Shown: piece after piece, positions 1 through 10,537 of the stretch
Layout of the letters: each line of letters opens with the position of its first letter
Position numbering within the stretch: the first letter of the stretch is position 1
Assembly: GCF_963169125.1 (NCBI RefSeq)
Contig: NC_084802.1
Location: forward strand, 113,278,903-113,342,902
DNA: 64,000 nt
Source of the DNA: Humulus lupulus
Taxonomy: Eukaryota > Streptophyta > Magnoliopsida > Rosales > Cannabaceae
Direction of reading: 5' to 3'
Notes under the pieces: model-generated
What the model was told of the DNA's origin: nothing
Database searches by the model: none
Seen by the model: the letters and a program-made list of their open reading frames with translations, nothing else
Position numbers and translations under genes: made by a program

Positions 1-2
1 GG

Positions 3-446
3 ATAGATAGATACGAGAACAATTTCAAAGAATTGAAGCAGCGACTGATCACGGCACCAATGTTGAGTTTGCCGACAGATAATGAGAAGTTCGTGGTTTA
101 TTGTGATGCTTCCAGACAAGGTTTAGGGTGTGTGCTAATGCAAGTTGGGAAGGTGATAGCCTACACATCAAGATAGTTAAAGGAGTATGAGCAGAGATAT
201 TCCACGCATGATCTAGAATTGGCAGCGGTGGTATTCGCACTTATAATTTGGAGACATTATCTGTATGGTGAGAAGTGTGAGATATACACCGACCATAAGA
301 GTTTGAAGTTCTTCTTTACCCAGAAGGATCTAAATATGCACCAGAGATGGTGGTCGGAGTTGGTTAAGGATTACGATTGTGATATCCTATACCATCCTGG
401 GAAGGCTAATGTGGTTGCTGATGCATTGAGTCGGAAAGGGCCATGA
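3..446 (+). pseudogene. Chromovirus pol: RNase H domain
   Basis: This reading frame (third frame from base 3) encodes the end of the RT connection and the RNase H domain, which degrades the RNA strand of the RNA/DNA hybrid during reverse transcription. Typical landmarks are FVVYCDAS with the first catalytic Asp, [12 protein letters not shown] with the Glu, the segment IYTDHKSL with the next Asp, and the closing VVADALSRK. An in-frame TAG at 174-176 and a TGA at 444-446 interrupt it, so no full polyprotein can be made. The start lies outside the window. The frame continues directly into the integrase N-terminus. Confidence 0.88.
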
Positions 447-892
447 CAGTTGTTCAGCTCGAGACAGATATCCGATAAGCTAGCTGAGGAGATGACTAGA
501 GCGGGTATAGAGTTGGTGATTGGTCGGTTAACCAACATCACTCTTCAATCTACACTCCTTGAGAGGATCAACGAAGCGCAGGAGAATGATTTCCAATTGA
601 AGGGTCACAGGGAGAACGTCTTAGTCGGAGCGGCTAAGGACTTCTCCATCTTGGAGATGGGGTTACTGAGGTACAAGGGTCAGATCTGTGTTCCGATGGT
701 ATCTGATATCCGGCGGGAGATCTTAGATGAATTGCATACCACTCCCTATTTCTTACATCTAGGTACGACGAAGATGTACCAAGATCTGAGAGCTTTGTAT
801 TGGTGGTCGGGCATGAAAAGGGATGTGGTGGATTATGTGGCCAAGTGCTTAACTTGTAGCAGGTCAAGGCTAAACATCAGAGGCCAGCAAGG
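447..892 (+). pseudogene. Chromovirus pol: integrase H2C2 zinc-binding domain
   Basis: This is the linker and N-terminal zinc-binding domain of integrase in the same frame as the upstream RNase H. The H2C2 signature is visible in pieces as LHTTPYFLHLGTTKMY, then WWSGMKRDVVDYV, then KCLTC. The family consensus has H-x(n)-H followed by two Cys separated by two residues. After KCLTC the frame turns into unrelated residues and a stop (906-908), whereas the expected chromovirus sequence continues in another frame from about 890. A small indel near 860-885 explains this. The domain binds zinc and helps integrase multimerise. Confidence 0.84.
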
Positions 893-1948
893 TTGCTGCA
901 GCCTCTAGGGATTCCAGAGTGGAAGTGGGAAGATATCACCATGGACTTCGTGGTTGGTTTGTCGAGGACCATGGGACAACATGACTCGGTGTGGGTGATT
1001 ATGGATACGTATACCAAGTCCACCCACTATTTACCTATCAAGACGACTTACACTGTGGAACAGTATGCTAACTTATATGTGAAGGAAATTGTTCGACTTC
1101 ATGGGGCTCCAAGGTCGATAGTTTCCGACAGTGATCTCACCTTCACCTCCAAGTTTTGGGAGAGTCTGTAGATGGCTATGGGCATGCAGTTACAGTTTAG
1201 TACCGCTTATGATCCTTAGACAGATGGACAGTCTGAGAGGATGATTCAGATACTGGAGGACATGCTTCGATCTTGTGTGCTAGATTTTGGGGGATCTTGG
1301 AGTAAATATCTCCCTTTGATTAAGTTCTCGTACAACAACAGTTATCAGGCGACTATCAGAGTGGCTCCGTATGAGATGCTTTATGGGAGGAAGTGCAGGT
1401 CACGTATCCATTGGGATGAGATAGGTGAGAGAAGGTACTTAGGTCCTGAAATGGTTCAGAGGACCAATGAGGTGATTGAGAAGATTAGAGCTAGAATGCT
1501 CGCCTCCCAGAGTCGCCAGAAAAGTTACTCAGACCTGAAACGCAGGAGCGTGGAATTTCAGGTTGGTGACCATGTGTTCCTTAAGGTTTCACCTTTGAGG
1601 GGAGTGAAATGGTTTGGTGTTCGAGGAAATCTGAGCCCTAGGTTTGTTGGCCCCTTTGAGATTCTGGAGCGGGTTGGGGAGGTAGCTTACAGATTGGCGA
1701 TGCCTCCAGCCTTATCAGGGGTTCATAATGTTTTTCACGTATCCATGCTCCGGGCCAAGATTTATGAGTATTTGGATCTGGACCAGGATTTGTCATATGA
1801 AGAGAGGCCGACTCAAATTCTCGACCGGAAGGACAAAGTCTTGCCGAGCAAGACCATTGCTTTGGTGAAAGTGCTGTGGAGGAACAGCAAGGTCGAGGAG
1901 ACGACGTGGGAACTTAAATCAAAGATACGGGAGCGGGAACTTGAATGA
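893..1948 (+). pseudogene. Chromovirus pol: integrase core, C-terminus and chromodomain
   Basis: The rve-type integrase core starts at WEDITMDF (first Asp of DDE). It continues through VSDSD, where the family has VSDRD (second Asp), and reaches DGQSERMIQ (Glu). Stops at 1169-1171 and 1217-1219 break the core. From 1241 the frame is open to 1948 and holds the C-terminal FSYNNSYQ, GDHVFLKVSP, FVGPFEIL and HNVFHVSMLR motifs. It ends in a chromodomain-like tail (ILDRKDKVL, VKVLWRN, EETTWE). Such chromodomains are thought to steer insertion to heterochromatin. The tail after ETTWE is short and repetitive (KSKIRERELE), so the final helix may be eroded. Confidence 0.88.
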
Positions 1949-1990
1949 AAGATGCGAAGCAACATGGTAATTTCTAGGACGAAATTTTTG

Positions 1991-2005
1991 TAAGGAGGGG
2001 ATACT
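1991..2005 (+). promoter_or_regulatory. Polypurine tract of the chromovirus
   Basis: AAGGAGGGGA lies directly before the LTR start TGTAATGACC. A purine run at this place primes plus-strand DNA synthesis in LTR retrotransposons. Position and composition are the only evidence. Confidence 0.7.
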
Positions 2006-4182
2006 TGTAATGACCCAAAATTTGCTAATAAGGCTTAGGGCCTTGATTAGCATGCCTGGAGGGCAATAAGTGATTTATTGTTATAATATGTTAATTTGTG
2101 TGGATATGTGATTAGTGATGCATGTTTAGGTGGATTAAATAAGCATGTGAGCCCCATTTGGTTATTTGGGGCATGTTTGTAATTTTAGCCCGTTGAGGGC
2201 ATAAATATGATAATTGTCATAATTGTGAAATACTTGTGATATATCTGTGTTGCACGATACGAGACAGTCGAAGGGAGGGGTTAGCTAGAAAGTCACAACG
2301 GGGTCAAATACCTGACTCGGGGCGAGTCGAGGGGTATTTCGGGTATTAGGTATTTTATTGGGTTATCGGGTTATGGAAATAAATATTTGGAGATATATTT
2401 GAAGATAGAATGTTTAGGAGGGAATATTGGGAAAATTTACCATTTTGCCCTAGAGGACGTTTTTGGTACCCCGAGCCTTGAGGTAACCTTAGAGGCTAAG
2501 TAAATAAAACAAAAGACCAAAGGAGTACTCAGAAACTTGGAGAAACCAATCCAAAGATACACTCTTCTCACTCTTCTCTCTCTTTATTTTCTCTAAGTCT
2601 TAGCAAGGGATATTTTGGTGAAAAGTAAACAAAACTAAGGAATTGGGCTGGGAATCTTGGGAGCTAGAAGATTGAAGCTTAAGGACCTAATTCAGAGACT
2701 CAACTCAGCTCAAGGTAAGCTTCAATCTTGGAGAATCGTACTCGTTTTAAGCTGAAATTCTAGAGTAATGCATGTGTGATGAGTGAGGAATTATCTTTGA
2801 GTTTGATGAGGCTTTGAACTTGAATTCTTGTTGGGTTTTGTTGCTGAATCCATAGTGTAACCTCTGTGATGATTAGCTTGAGTTGTTGGTTGATTTTGGG
2901 GTTAATTAGACTGGTTTTTGTGGTAAAAATTGTGAGTTTTACTGGGCTCGAGGGGTCGAGCCGTGACGTTGTTCTTGTTGAGTCGCGGCCCCTTAGAACA
3001 TAGGGCATCTGGAAATGGAGGCGCACCACGGCGCCCTTCAGGAAGGGTCGCGACGCGTGTAGGCTTAAATGAGGTAGGGCCTCAGGTTGAGCTAGGGGTC
3101 GCGGCATGAGTTCTTAGGGCCGTGGTGCTTAGTGCATTTTTGGGCTTTAAAGAGGATTTAGGCTCGGGAAAATAATAGTTAAGGTTCGGGATGGATTTTA
3201 TCACCCGGATTGATAGAATTCAATGTCCTGGGGCTAGAATTATGACCCAAAGTTATTTAATGGATTAGAACTTGATGGATGGATATTGTTGGTGTGTTGT
3301 TACTAGGGTTTTTGCGAGGCTCGGACTAGGGGACTATGCTTGGGACATCGGTGCTTGGAATGCTCAGGACATAGGTAAGAAAACTACTGTTCCCATGGAG
3401 CTTGTGTTGTAGGGCTTGGCCCTATATGATTGAGTTTAAGGGCGTAGCCCTCGATTGTGTTTATTTATGTTAAGTATATGTTTAATTATGCTATGTGTGC
3501 ATATATGTGAGTGAACGGTAAGGGCCGGGAACGGCGAGGGCCGAGAACGGCGAAGGCCGGGAACGGCGAAGGCCGAGAATGGCAAGGGGTCGGGAGCAGC
3601 GTTTAGCACGCGGAGTGCGAGTTGCCAGGGCGAGACCCTAAAGGATACTTGGGATATCCTCACAGTGTGTACCGCAAACCCAGGGCCTGGTAAGCACCTG
3701 GGACGGCATGGTCGTATGTGTTTAGCCTGATGGTGGCTTCTTTATATGTTAAGTGTGTAATATACATATGTTATCTGCTTGTGAGGGTTTTCTTGCTGGG
3801 CTTCAGCTCACGGGTGCTCTGTGTTGCAGGTAAGGGCAAGGGGAAAGTCGACCAACCATGAGAACGGAGAGCATGAAGCAGCGCGTACATGTTTAGCCTG
3901 CCTGGCTGCCATGGCCAGGGCTATTTTTGGGAGATGGTTGTACTAAACCTGAATTTTGTCGTTTAGCCAACTCTGATTATATTTTTGAGTTGTAAATATT
4001 TCCAAACATAATTTTGGGATCCTAAAGGTTAAACGCTTTCTAATTTTCAGTAAATGGATAATTTCAAAGTTTATGACTTTGATTATGGTTTAATTACACT
4101 TTTGCCTTAAAACCTCGATTAGCGAGCAAAATGCACATTTAAAACTCACTTAGTAACGGCTCTAAGGAAGTAGGGCGTTACA
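2006..4182 (+). repeat. 3' LTR of the Tekay-like chromovirus
   Basis: The LTR is 2177 bp. It begins TGTAATGACC just after the polypurine tract and ends GGGCGTTACA, giving TGTAA...TTACA inverted ends. It shares its start, the phrase AGCCCGTTGAGGGCAT, a GC-rich island near 2940-3120, and the block GCTCACGGGTGCT (3806-3818) with the solo LTRs at 34225-36862 (reverse) and 49602-51960. A splice-donor-like AAG/GTAAGC lies at 2712-2720 and TTGCAG/GTAAGG ends near 3835. No coding function is claimed for the small open frames inside. Confidence 0.88.
3522..3601. repeat. 16-bp minisatellite in the Tekay LTR
   Basis: Five tandem 16-bp units start at 3522, 3538, 3554, 3570 and 3586. The best unit reads GGGCCGGGAACGGCGA. 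The last two units are diverged. The array is G/C-rich in a largely AT-rich LTR. Confidence 0.85.
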
Positions 4183-4440
4183 ATTCTATTAGCTAGAACC
4201 TTAGAAGCAATCTTTTACAAAACATTGCTCAAAGTAATCGGTCGCAGGTCACCCATACTCTTAGGATTATTTTCTTAGGAACAAGAACAATATAAGACTC
4301 ATTCATGCCCCCAGGAAAATTACCAATGTTAAAAATACTCCTCATACACCCTACTACATCCTTGCCAAGTATACTCCAAAATTTTTAATAAAAAGCAGGG
4401 CTCATACTGTCTGGACCTGGTGATTTGTCTAGATGCATTT
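4183..4440 (-). pseudogene. LINE (L1-type) reverse transcriptase fragment
   Basis: Read on the reverse strand, this segment encodes a recognisable plant L1-LINE RT segment: DKSPGPDSMSPAFY, then KFWSILGKDVV, then YIVLVPK, then after a +1/-1 shift MGDLRPITLSNVL and KIASKVLANR. These match the family motifs SPGPDG, YIVLIPK and RPI-LCN-YKI-SK-LANR. Two internal stops and one frameshift are present, so it is dead. It is cut at 4182 by the chromovirus LTR and joins reverse-strand chromovirus sequence near 4440. The continuation on the other side of the chromovirus is outside the window. Confidence 0.82.
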
Positions 4441-4947
4441 GGAATAGATGAGTTGGGGATCAACACTCAGCTGCTCATAGCTGAGTACATGCAAGGGATC
4501 GTGCACTTATTTTCTCAACATGAATACATGAAACACATCATGCACCTTAGACAAGGTGGGAGGAAAAGCTTGACGATAAGCTACTTCCCCGATCCTCTCT
4601 ATGATTTCAGAAGGTCCAACGAACCTTAGGCTAAACTTTCCTTTCTTCCCAAACCGCATAGCCCCTTGTAGCGAAGCTACCTTTAGAAACACATTATCAC
4701 CAAAGTCAAATGCTAGGGATCTCCTGCGTTGGTGGACTTATTTTCGCTATCGATCTATCGAAGTTTGCAAGCATTGCCTTATCTGTCGGATGTCTTAGGT
4801 AACCTGATCAACCTCATGCGATCCGAGAAACTTTCTTTTACCAGCCTTGTGCCAATGAATTGGTGATCGAAATTTCCTTCCGTACAAATCGTCATACGGA
4901 GCCATCTTGATGGAATCATGATACATGTTGTTGTAGGAAAACTCTGT
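4441..4947 (-). pseudogene. Chromovirus integrase C-terminal fragment, reverse strand
   Basis: The reverse strand encodes EFSYNNMYHDSIKMAPYDD, then YGRKFRSPIHW, then, past stops, NVFLKVASLQGAMRFGKKGK, FVGPSEIIERIGEVAYR and VHDVFHVFMLRK. These are the same integrase C-terminal motifs as in the forward chromovirus at 1320-1760, but clearly diverged, so this is a different copy. The chromodomain part is only hinted at (VLSYEQLSVDPQLIYSK). Its upstream end at about 4947 is cut where Tat element A begins, and its other end touches the LINE fragment. Confidence 0.82.
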
Positions 4948-4948
4948 A

Positions 4949-6390
4949 GTGATGAAGCTGATAGTCATCACACTAATCAGTCGAAGGAGAAGAATGACAA
5001 CAACCAGCGAGGAGGAAAAGACCGCCCAGCACAGACAGGAAGGCCACCACTGCATCCCAATCAGCAGCGCAGTGGCAAGGAGCATGTCCCGCATGGCAAG
5101 CGTTCCAAAAAAACTTGGAGTACGGTGTTCAATCGGTTAGGGAGGCATACCTCTCAGAAGGATCTAAGAGATGTCATTGCTGACAGGAGAAGGACCGTCT
5201 CGGTCGAAGGGCGAGATCCGAACTGACCTACCAGTCAAGTAGAAATACTTGATGATGGTGTGCCGGATAGAAGCGCCCGACCAGGCAGTCCCGAGAATGA
5301 GTCCCAAGCAGTGGCCCCAGGCATCAAAGCCCAGCTTGATGCTGTGACAGCAGGTCTGTCAAAACGACCTTCTGCAATCGATCCAGTAGACCACAGGAGT
5401 GGTTGCCCGTTCTGTGCTCGAATCAGAGCAGCCCAGCCACCAACGAAGTACAAAGCATCGGTACTGTCAGTTTATACAGAAAAGGCAGATCCGATAAGGC
5501 ATGTGGGGAAATTCGAAGACAAAATGGAGCTGCTCGGAGTGAGTGATGACTATCAGTGCAGAGTTTTACCCACTACATTGTCTGACACTACCCAGGAGTG
5601 GTATTGGAAATTTAAGCCAAACTCCATCACTTCTTGGGAAAGTTTCATGAAAGAGTTTTGCAGGCAGTTCAGTGCTGCTCGGACCATTCCAGTTTACGCC
5701 AATCACTTGGTGGATATTAAACAAGGGAAAGAAGAATCTCTCAAGAACTACATACAAAGGTTCATGAGAGAAGCTAACCGAGCTACTGCAGTAGGAGATG
5801 AGGGGAAGATGGTGGCCATTTCTTCTGGCATAATCTATCAGAGTCCTTTGTGGGAAAGTATTCATCGCAACCCAATTTCAACGTTACAACAATTTCTTGA
5901 CCGGGCGGACAAGTATATCAAATTGGATGATACGATTGAGAAGGGAGAGAAGGGCCTGAACAATCCGAGCGGACCGACTGATCCTCCCAAGAATGGTGGA
6001 AACGATCAAAGTGGTGGGAAGAAATGTAGGAATAACGGGTCTGACCGCCACAATGAAAAGAAGGCTAAATCGGGACCAAACGACAAGCCAACTAAGTATG
6101 AACCTCAGTTCACCAATTACACCACTCTTTCGGCCAGCTGAGCGGAGATATATCTCGCAAGTCATCAGGAGGTCCCCTACCGGAAACCCCCACCCATCAA
6201 GAAGGAGATGAGTAAGAGGGATTTGAATAAGTTCTGTCGTTTCCATGGAGACTATGGTCACAGAACGAATGAATGCAATCATCTCAAGGACGAGATAGAG
6301 TTTCTCCTTCGGTCAGGGAAATTGAAAAAATATCGAGCAGAAAAGACCCAAGAAGAGGGAAGTAGCAACAATCCTGGGTTTAAGCGGTAG
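4949..6390 (+). pseudogene. Tat A gag with CCHC-like knuckle
   Basis: This is the structural gag protein that packages the RNA. The longest open stretch is 5260-6141. It holds the gag core: PIRHVGKFEDKMELLGVSDD, CRVLPTTLSDTTQEWYW, SWESFMKEFCRQFS and QGKEESLKNYIQRFMREANR. Upstream the frame contains stops, for example just after 5223. After a TGA at 6139-6141 the same frame resumes with KRDLNKFCRFHGDYGHRTNE, a C-x2-H-x-GH-type cluster as found in Tat gags, and stops again at 6388-6390. The N-terminus is truncated. Related sequences occur in elements C and D. Confidence 0.85.
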
Positions 6391-7212
6391 CGATCCCCAC
6401 CTTTGCAACCCGAGCATGTGGACTTCACTCTAGACACCATATGTGGAGGTCCACATCTGGCTGGGGGCAGCAACAAAGCAAGGGAGAGGTATGCTCGAAC
6501 CCTTCAGCATGAGTTGGATGCAGCATTGACGTCCGAGGTCATGACTGTAGAGGAGCGGCCTCCGAAGAACCCACGGTACGAAAGTGAGTCCCTCACTTTC
6601 ACTGAAGATGATGCACGACATGTGAGATATCCTCATAATGACCCTCTCGTCGTGACAGTCCAAATAGCGAATATGAAGGTGAAGAGATGCCTGGTCGACA
6701 CAGGGAGTTTTGTGAACATTATCTACAAATCATCCATTGAAAGGATGAAACTATCTATCAACAACTTGAAGCCATGCTCTCAAGTCATCTATGGATTTAC
6801 TGGAGAAGGGTTGTCACTAGCTGGAACGATCAAGTTACCAGTCACAACGGGGGATGCTCCCAAGCATGAGACAGTTATGATAGAGTTTTTGATAGTCGAC
6901 TGCCCGTCCGCCTATAATGTGGTTATTGGTTGACCACTACTCACAACCTTGCATGCAGCAGTGTCTATATGGCACCTTTCCATGAAATTCCCGACAAGTG
7001 TAGGCATAGGTTGCGTCCGAGGAGACCAGAGAGAGGTTAGGGAATGTTATAATGCCTCGGTAGCAAAAGCACGAAAGAGGGCCAAAGAAAACAACATGAT
7101 TGTATGTGCCGAGAGAGAGGAGGTAGACGAGATGGATGTCAACCAAAGCTTTACAATCGTAGCCGATTAGGAAGGAATGTTTGACCAAGAAAGCACTCTT
7201 GGTATAGGTTAA
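6391..7212 (+). pseudogene. Tat A aspartic protease region
   Basis: This is the retropepsin-like protease that processes the polyprotein. The active-site motif is CLVDTGSFVNIIY (usual family form LVDTGSS-N-LY), with the catalytic Asp preserved. It sits downstream of a conserved linker ICGGPHLAGG and FTEDDARHVRYPHNDPLVV. The open part is 6403-6933. The frame then crosses a TGA at 6931-6933 and continues with SIWHLSMKFPT and a variable acidic linker to a TAG at 7168-7170. Same frame as gag and RT. Confidence 0.85.
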
Positions 7213-7245
7213 CAACAAGCCCCATCTGGTGATGAAGTCACCAAA

Positions 7246-8469
7246 TTGGGCGTTGCCCAAAGCAAGGGAATGGACTTTGATCCTCGCTTTCGGGATTATG
7301 AAAGTCAAGTGGGACCATCCGAGGAGTTAGAGGAGGTTCCAATAGATGAGAATGACCCGACCAGAGGGGTCAAAGTTGGAAAAAAGTTGAAGTCAGAAGT
7401 AAAAGTGCAGCTGGTAGAATTCTTGCGGAGGAATCAAGATGTCTTCGCCTGGTCTCACAAGGATATGGTGGGTATCTCACCAACTGTGATCAGTCACATG
7501 CTCAATGTGGATGAAAACTATCCAGCAGTGCAACAGAAGAGGAGGTTGCTCGACAAGGATCGAGCAAAGGCTCTCAAGGAGGAGGTGGAGCGGCTAAAGG
7601 AAAACGGGTTTATACGGGAGGCATATTACCCTGCCTGGGTTTCAAACCCAGTGTTAGTACCCAAGTCCAATGGAAAGTTGAGGACTTGTGTGGACTTTAC
7701 CGACCTAAACAAAGCATGTCCAAAGGACTATTTTCCTTTACCGAGAATAGACCAATTTGTGGACGCGACCTCTGGTCATGAAACATTGTCCTTCATGGAT
7801 GCTTACTAGGGGTATAACCAGATTAGTATGCATCCTCCCGATGAAGAGCATACCACTTTCCGAACAGACATAGGGCTATACTGTTATAAGGTAATGCCAT
7901 TTGGCTTGAAGAACGCCGGAGCCACATACCAGCGTTTAGTGAATGGCATGTTCCGTGACTTAATTGGCAAGAATATGGAGGTGTACGTAGACGACATGCT
8001 GGTGAAGTCGAAGGAAGCTGAAGGACATGTACGAGATTTGGAGGAATGATTTGCAGTACTGAGAAAGTACAGCATAAAGTTGAATCCCCTGAAATGCTCG
8101 TTTGGAGTAAGTTCTGGAAAATTTCTTGGGTTTATTGTGAACTCCCGAGGAATAGAGGAAAATCCATAAAAGATAAAGGCGCTCGCAAAAATGAAGTCTC
8201 CGGCCAGAATTAAGGATGTGCAAAGCTTGACTGGGCGGATTGTTGCTCTAAGCAGGTTCATCTCTAAATCGACGGACAAGTGTGTTCCGTTTTTTAACCT
8301 GATTAGAGGAAGCAAGAAGTTTGAATGGACGGAAGAGTGTGAGCAAGATTTTCAAGCCATAAAGGAACACATGGCTCAAACTCCTGTTCTTTCGAAGCCA
8401 GTTGATGGGGAAGACCTCTTTATTTACCTAGCAGTCACAGAGCATGATGTTAGTGGTGCTCTAGTATGA
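7246..8469 (+). pseudogene. Tat A reverse transcriptase
   Basis: The RT domain copies element RNA to DNA. Conserved blocks in order are FIREAYYPAWVSNPVLVPK, LRTCVDFTDLNKACPKD, FMDAY (then a TAG at 7807-7809), HTTFRTDIGLYCYKVMPFGL, KNAGATYQR, the catalytic box VYVDDMLVKS, LNPLKCSFGV, GKFLGFIVNSRGIE and DVQSLTGRIVALSRF. The YVDD box is intact. Stops at 7807, 8047, 8167 and 8467 break an otherwise aligned frame. The end holds the connection segment (FFNLIRG, CEQDFQAIK). Confidence 0.9.
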
Positions 8470-9096
8470 GAAGAAGATAAAGTACAACATCCGGTGGACT
8501 ACATTAGCAAGTGACTGATAGGAGCAGAGTCCAGGTATCCCGTGATTGAGAAGTTGGCCTATTTCTTGGTACTTGCATCCCGCAAATTGCGACCGTACTT
8601 CCAGGCACACCCCATTAAAGTCCTTACCGACCAGCCCCTACGTCAAGTCTTGCAAAAGCCGGAGTCATCTAGTCGGCTACTTAAATGGGCGGTTGAATTG
8701 GGCCAATTCGAAATCAAGTATCAACCGAGATCTGCTATTAAGGGACATGCTTTGGCGGATTTTATTGCTGAATGTACTGGGATTACTGATATTCCCGACC
8801 AGCAAGAGCGTGTAACTGGACAGAGAGAAGATCTTCCTGCTTGGAAACTTTTTGTTGATGGGTTGTCAAACGAACATCATTCAGGAGCTGGAATTATATT
8901 AGTCATGTCGTAGAAGCACCGAATTCATTGCACATTAAGATTCAGATTTAACGCTTCTAATAATGAGGCAGAGTATGAAGCCTTCTTTGCAGGCTTGCGC
9001 TTGGCTAGAGATGTTCATGCCCAGTCGGTTGAAGTAAATAGTGATTCCCAATTGGTGGTCTACCAAGTCTTAGGGGAATATCAAGTAAGGGACTAC
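8470..9096 (+). pseudogene. Tat A dual RNase H (RNH plus archaeal-type RNH)
   Basis: The first RNase H occupies about 8470-8800. It shows DYISK, the AESRYPVIEKLAYFLVLA helix, VLTDQPLRQVLQKP and the closing ALADFIAECTG. It is followed by a second, archaeal-type RNase H at about 8840-9095: WKLFVDGLSN, GAGIILV, LRFRFNASNNEAEYEAFFAG and VNSDSQLVVYQV. Two RNase H domains in tandem are diagnostic of the Tat group. Stops lie at 8467-8469, 8512-8514 and 8911-8913, and a frameshift at about 9090 moves to the integrase frame. Confidence 0.86.
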
Positions 9097-9098
9097 GC

Positions 9099-10537
9099 AT
9101 GATGGCATACTTGAACAAGACCAAGGATATGCTAGCACAATTCGAAGAGTATACTATTAAGCTGGTACCACGGGAGCAGAACTCTAACGCAGACGCTCTA
9201 GCAAAATTAGCTAGTGCAAAAGAGGCAGAAACTTTGAATATATTACTAGTGGAATACTTGGCAGAGCCAAGCATTAATGAACAAGAAGCCATGCCCATCA
9301 CAATAGCCAGCACTTGGATGACGCCAATCATTGCTTACCTTGAGCAAGGAATCCTCCCAGATGATCGTAATGAAGCAAAGAAGATTATGAGGCAAGATGC
9401 TAGGTACATTATGATGGATGGGGTGGTATATAGAAGAGGGTACTCTTTGCCTCTACTAAGGTGCATAGCACCCGACCAATCACAAAACTTATTGGCTGTA
9501 GTGCACAAGGGGTTCTGTGGAGATCATGCTGGGGGGCAGAGTCTATCTAAAAAGATTTTGCGGCAAGGATTTTTCTGGCCTACAATGAATGAAGATTCCA
9601 TGGAGTATGTGAAGAAGTGTGATAAATGCCAGAGATTTTCTAAAGTACCCAGGGCACCTCCGAATGTCTTGAAGCAAATGCAGAGCCCATGGCCTTTTGC
9701 AGTATGGGGCATTGACCTAATCGGGAAACTATCCAAAGGGAAAGGAGGAGTACAGTTTGGAATAGTTGCTGTGGATTATTTCACCAAGTGGACCGAAGCC
9801 AAACCACTAGCCTTGATCACCTCGAAGAATGTGTTAGACTTTGTGGTTAAGAATATAATATGTCGCTATGGTCTGCCCAAGAAGATTGTGTCTGACAATG
9901 GCACTCAGTTCGATAGTGACTTATTTACCGATTTCTGCACTAGGCATGGCATCACGAAAAGTTTCTCCTCAGTAGCTCATCCGCATGCCAATGGGCAAGT
10001 TGAAGCCGTAAATAAAACTTTGAAAGATACTCTAAAAAAGCCCATTTTCCTTTGGTCATACATGACTACTGCCCGGATAGCAACTGGTCATACAGGACTA
10101 CTGCCCGGACAGCAACTGGTCAAACCCCCCTTTCCTTGGCATATGGGTATGAAGCCATGTTACCTGTCGAAGTAGACCCACCGTTTCATCGGAGAACCAT
10201 GTACGACCAGGAGGAGAATCACTAGTTGCTAGCTGAATCTTTAGATTTCCTTGAGGAGAGACGAGAAAAAGCAAGTTTGAGAGTTGCTGCTCATCAGCAA
10301 AAGGTGTCCCGCTATTTTAATTCCAAAGTCAGAGATCGAAAGTTCCAGGTCGAAGATTTGGTCCTCAGAAAGGAGTTCATCAGAGACCCGGCGGTGGGAG
10401 TACTAGGACCAAACTGGGAGGGATTGTATCAAATTGAGCAAGTCTTGCCACCCGGCACTTACAAACTTGCTCAATTAAATGGAGAGCTGATCAGGAACTA
10501 TTGGAATGGTAAGCACGTGAGGAAATATTATCAATAA
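9099..10537 (+). pseudogene. Tat A integrase
   Basis: A 358-codon open frame (9099-10175) holds the RNase H tail, the H2C2 zinc domain (HKGFCGDHAGGQSL and CDKCQ) and the full core. The D, D and E residues appear in VWGIDLIG, KIVSDNGTQF and [13 protein letters not shown]. After the core, an imperfect 32-bp tandem duplication at 10056-10119 and frameshifts disturb the YRTTA-TATGQTP region. A second open part at 10226-10537 gives the C-terminus (LAESLDFLEERREKASLRVA, YFNSKVRDRKF, EQVLPPGTYKLAQLNGE). The core motifs are intact, but the protein is split. Confidence 0.9.

Larger units (their letters stand above)
1..4182 (+). mobile_element. Tekay-like Ty3/gypsy chromovirus, 3' part
   Basis: This is the 3' part of a Ty3/gypsy chromovirus running off the left edge of the window. 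The order is RNase H, integrase zinc-binding domain, integrase core, integrase C-terminus, chromodomain, polypurine tract, then a 2.18-kb 3' LTR. A chromodomain after integrase together with a very long LTR fits the Tekay/Del lineage. Stop codons and a frameshift make it non-autonomous. The 3' LTR abuts a LINE fragment, so the element probably landed in that LINE. The 5' LTR is outside the window, so the target-site duplication cannot be checked. Confidence 0.88.
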
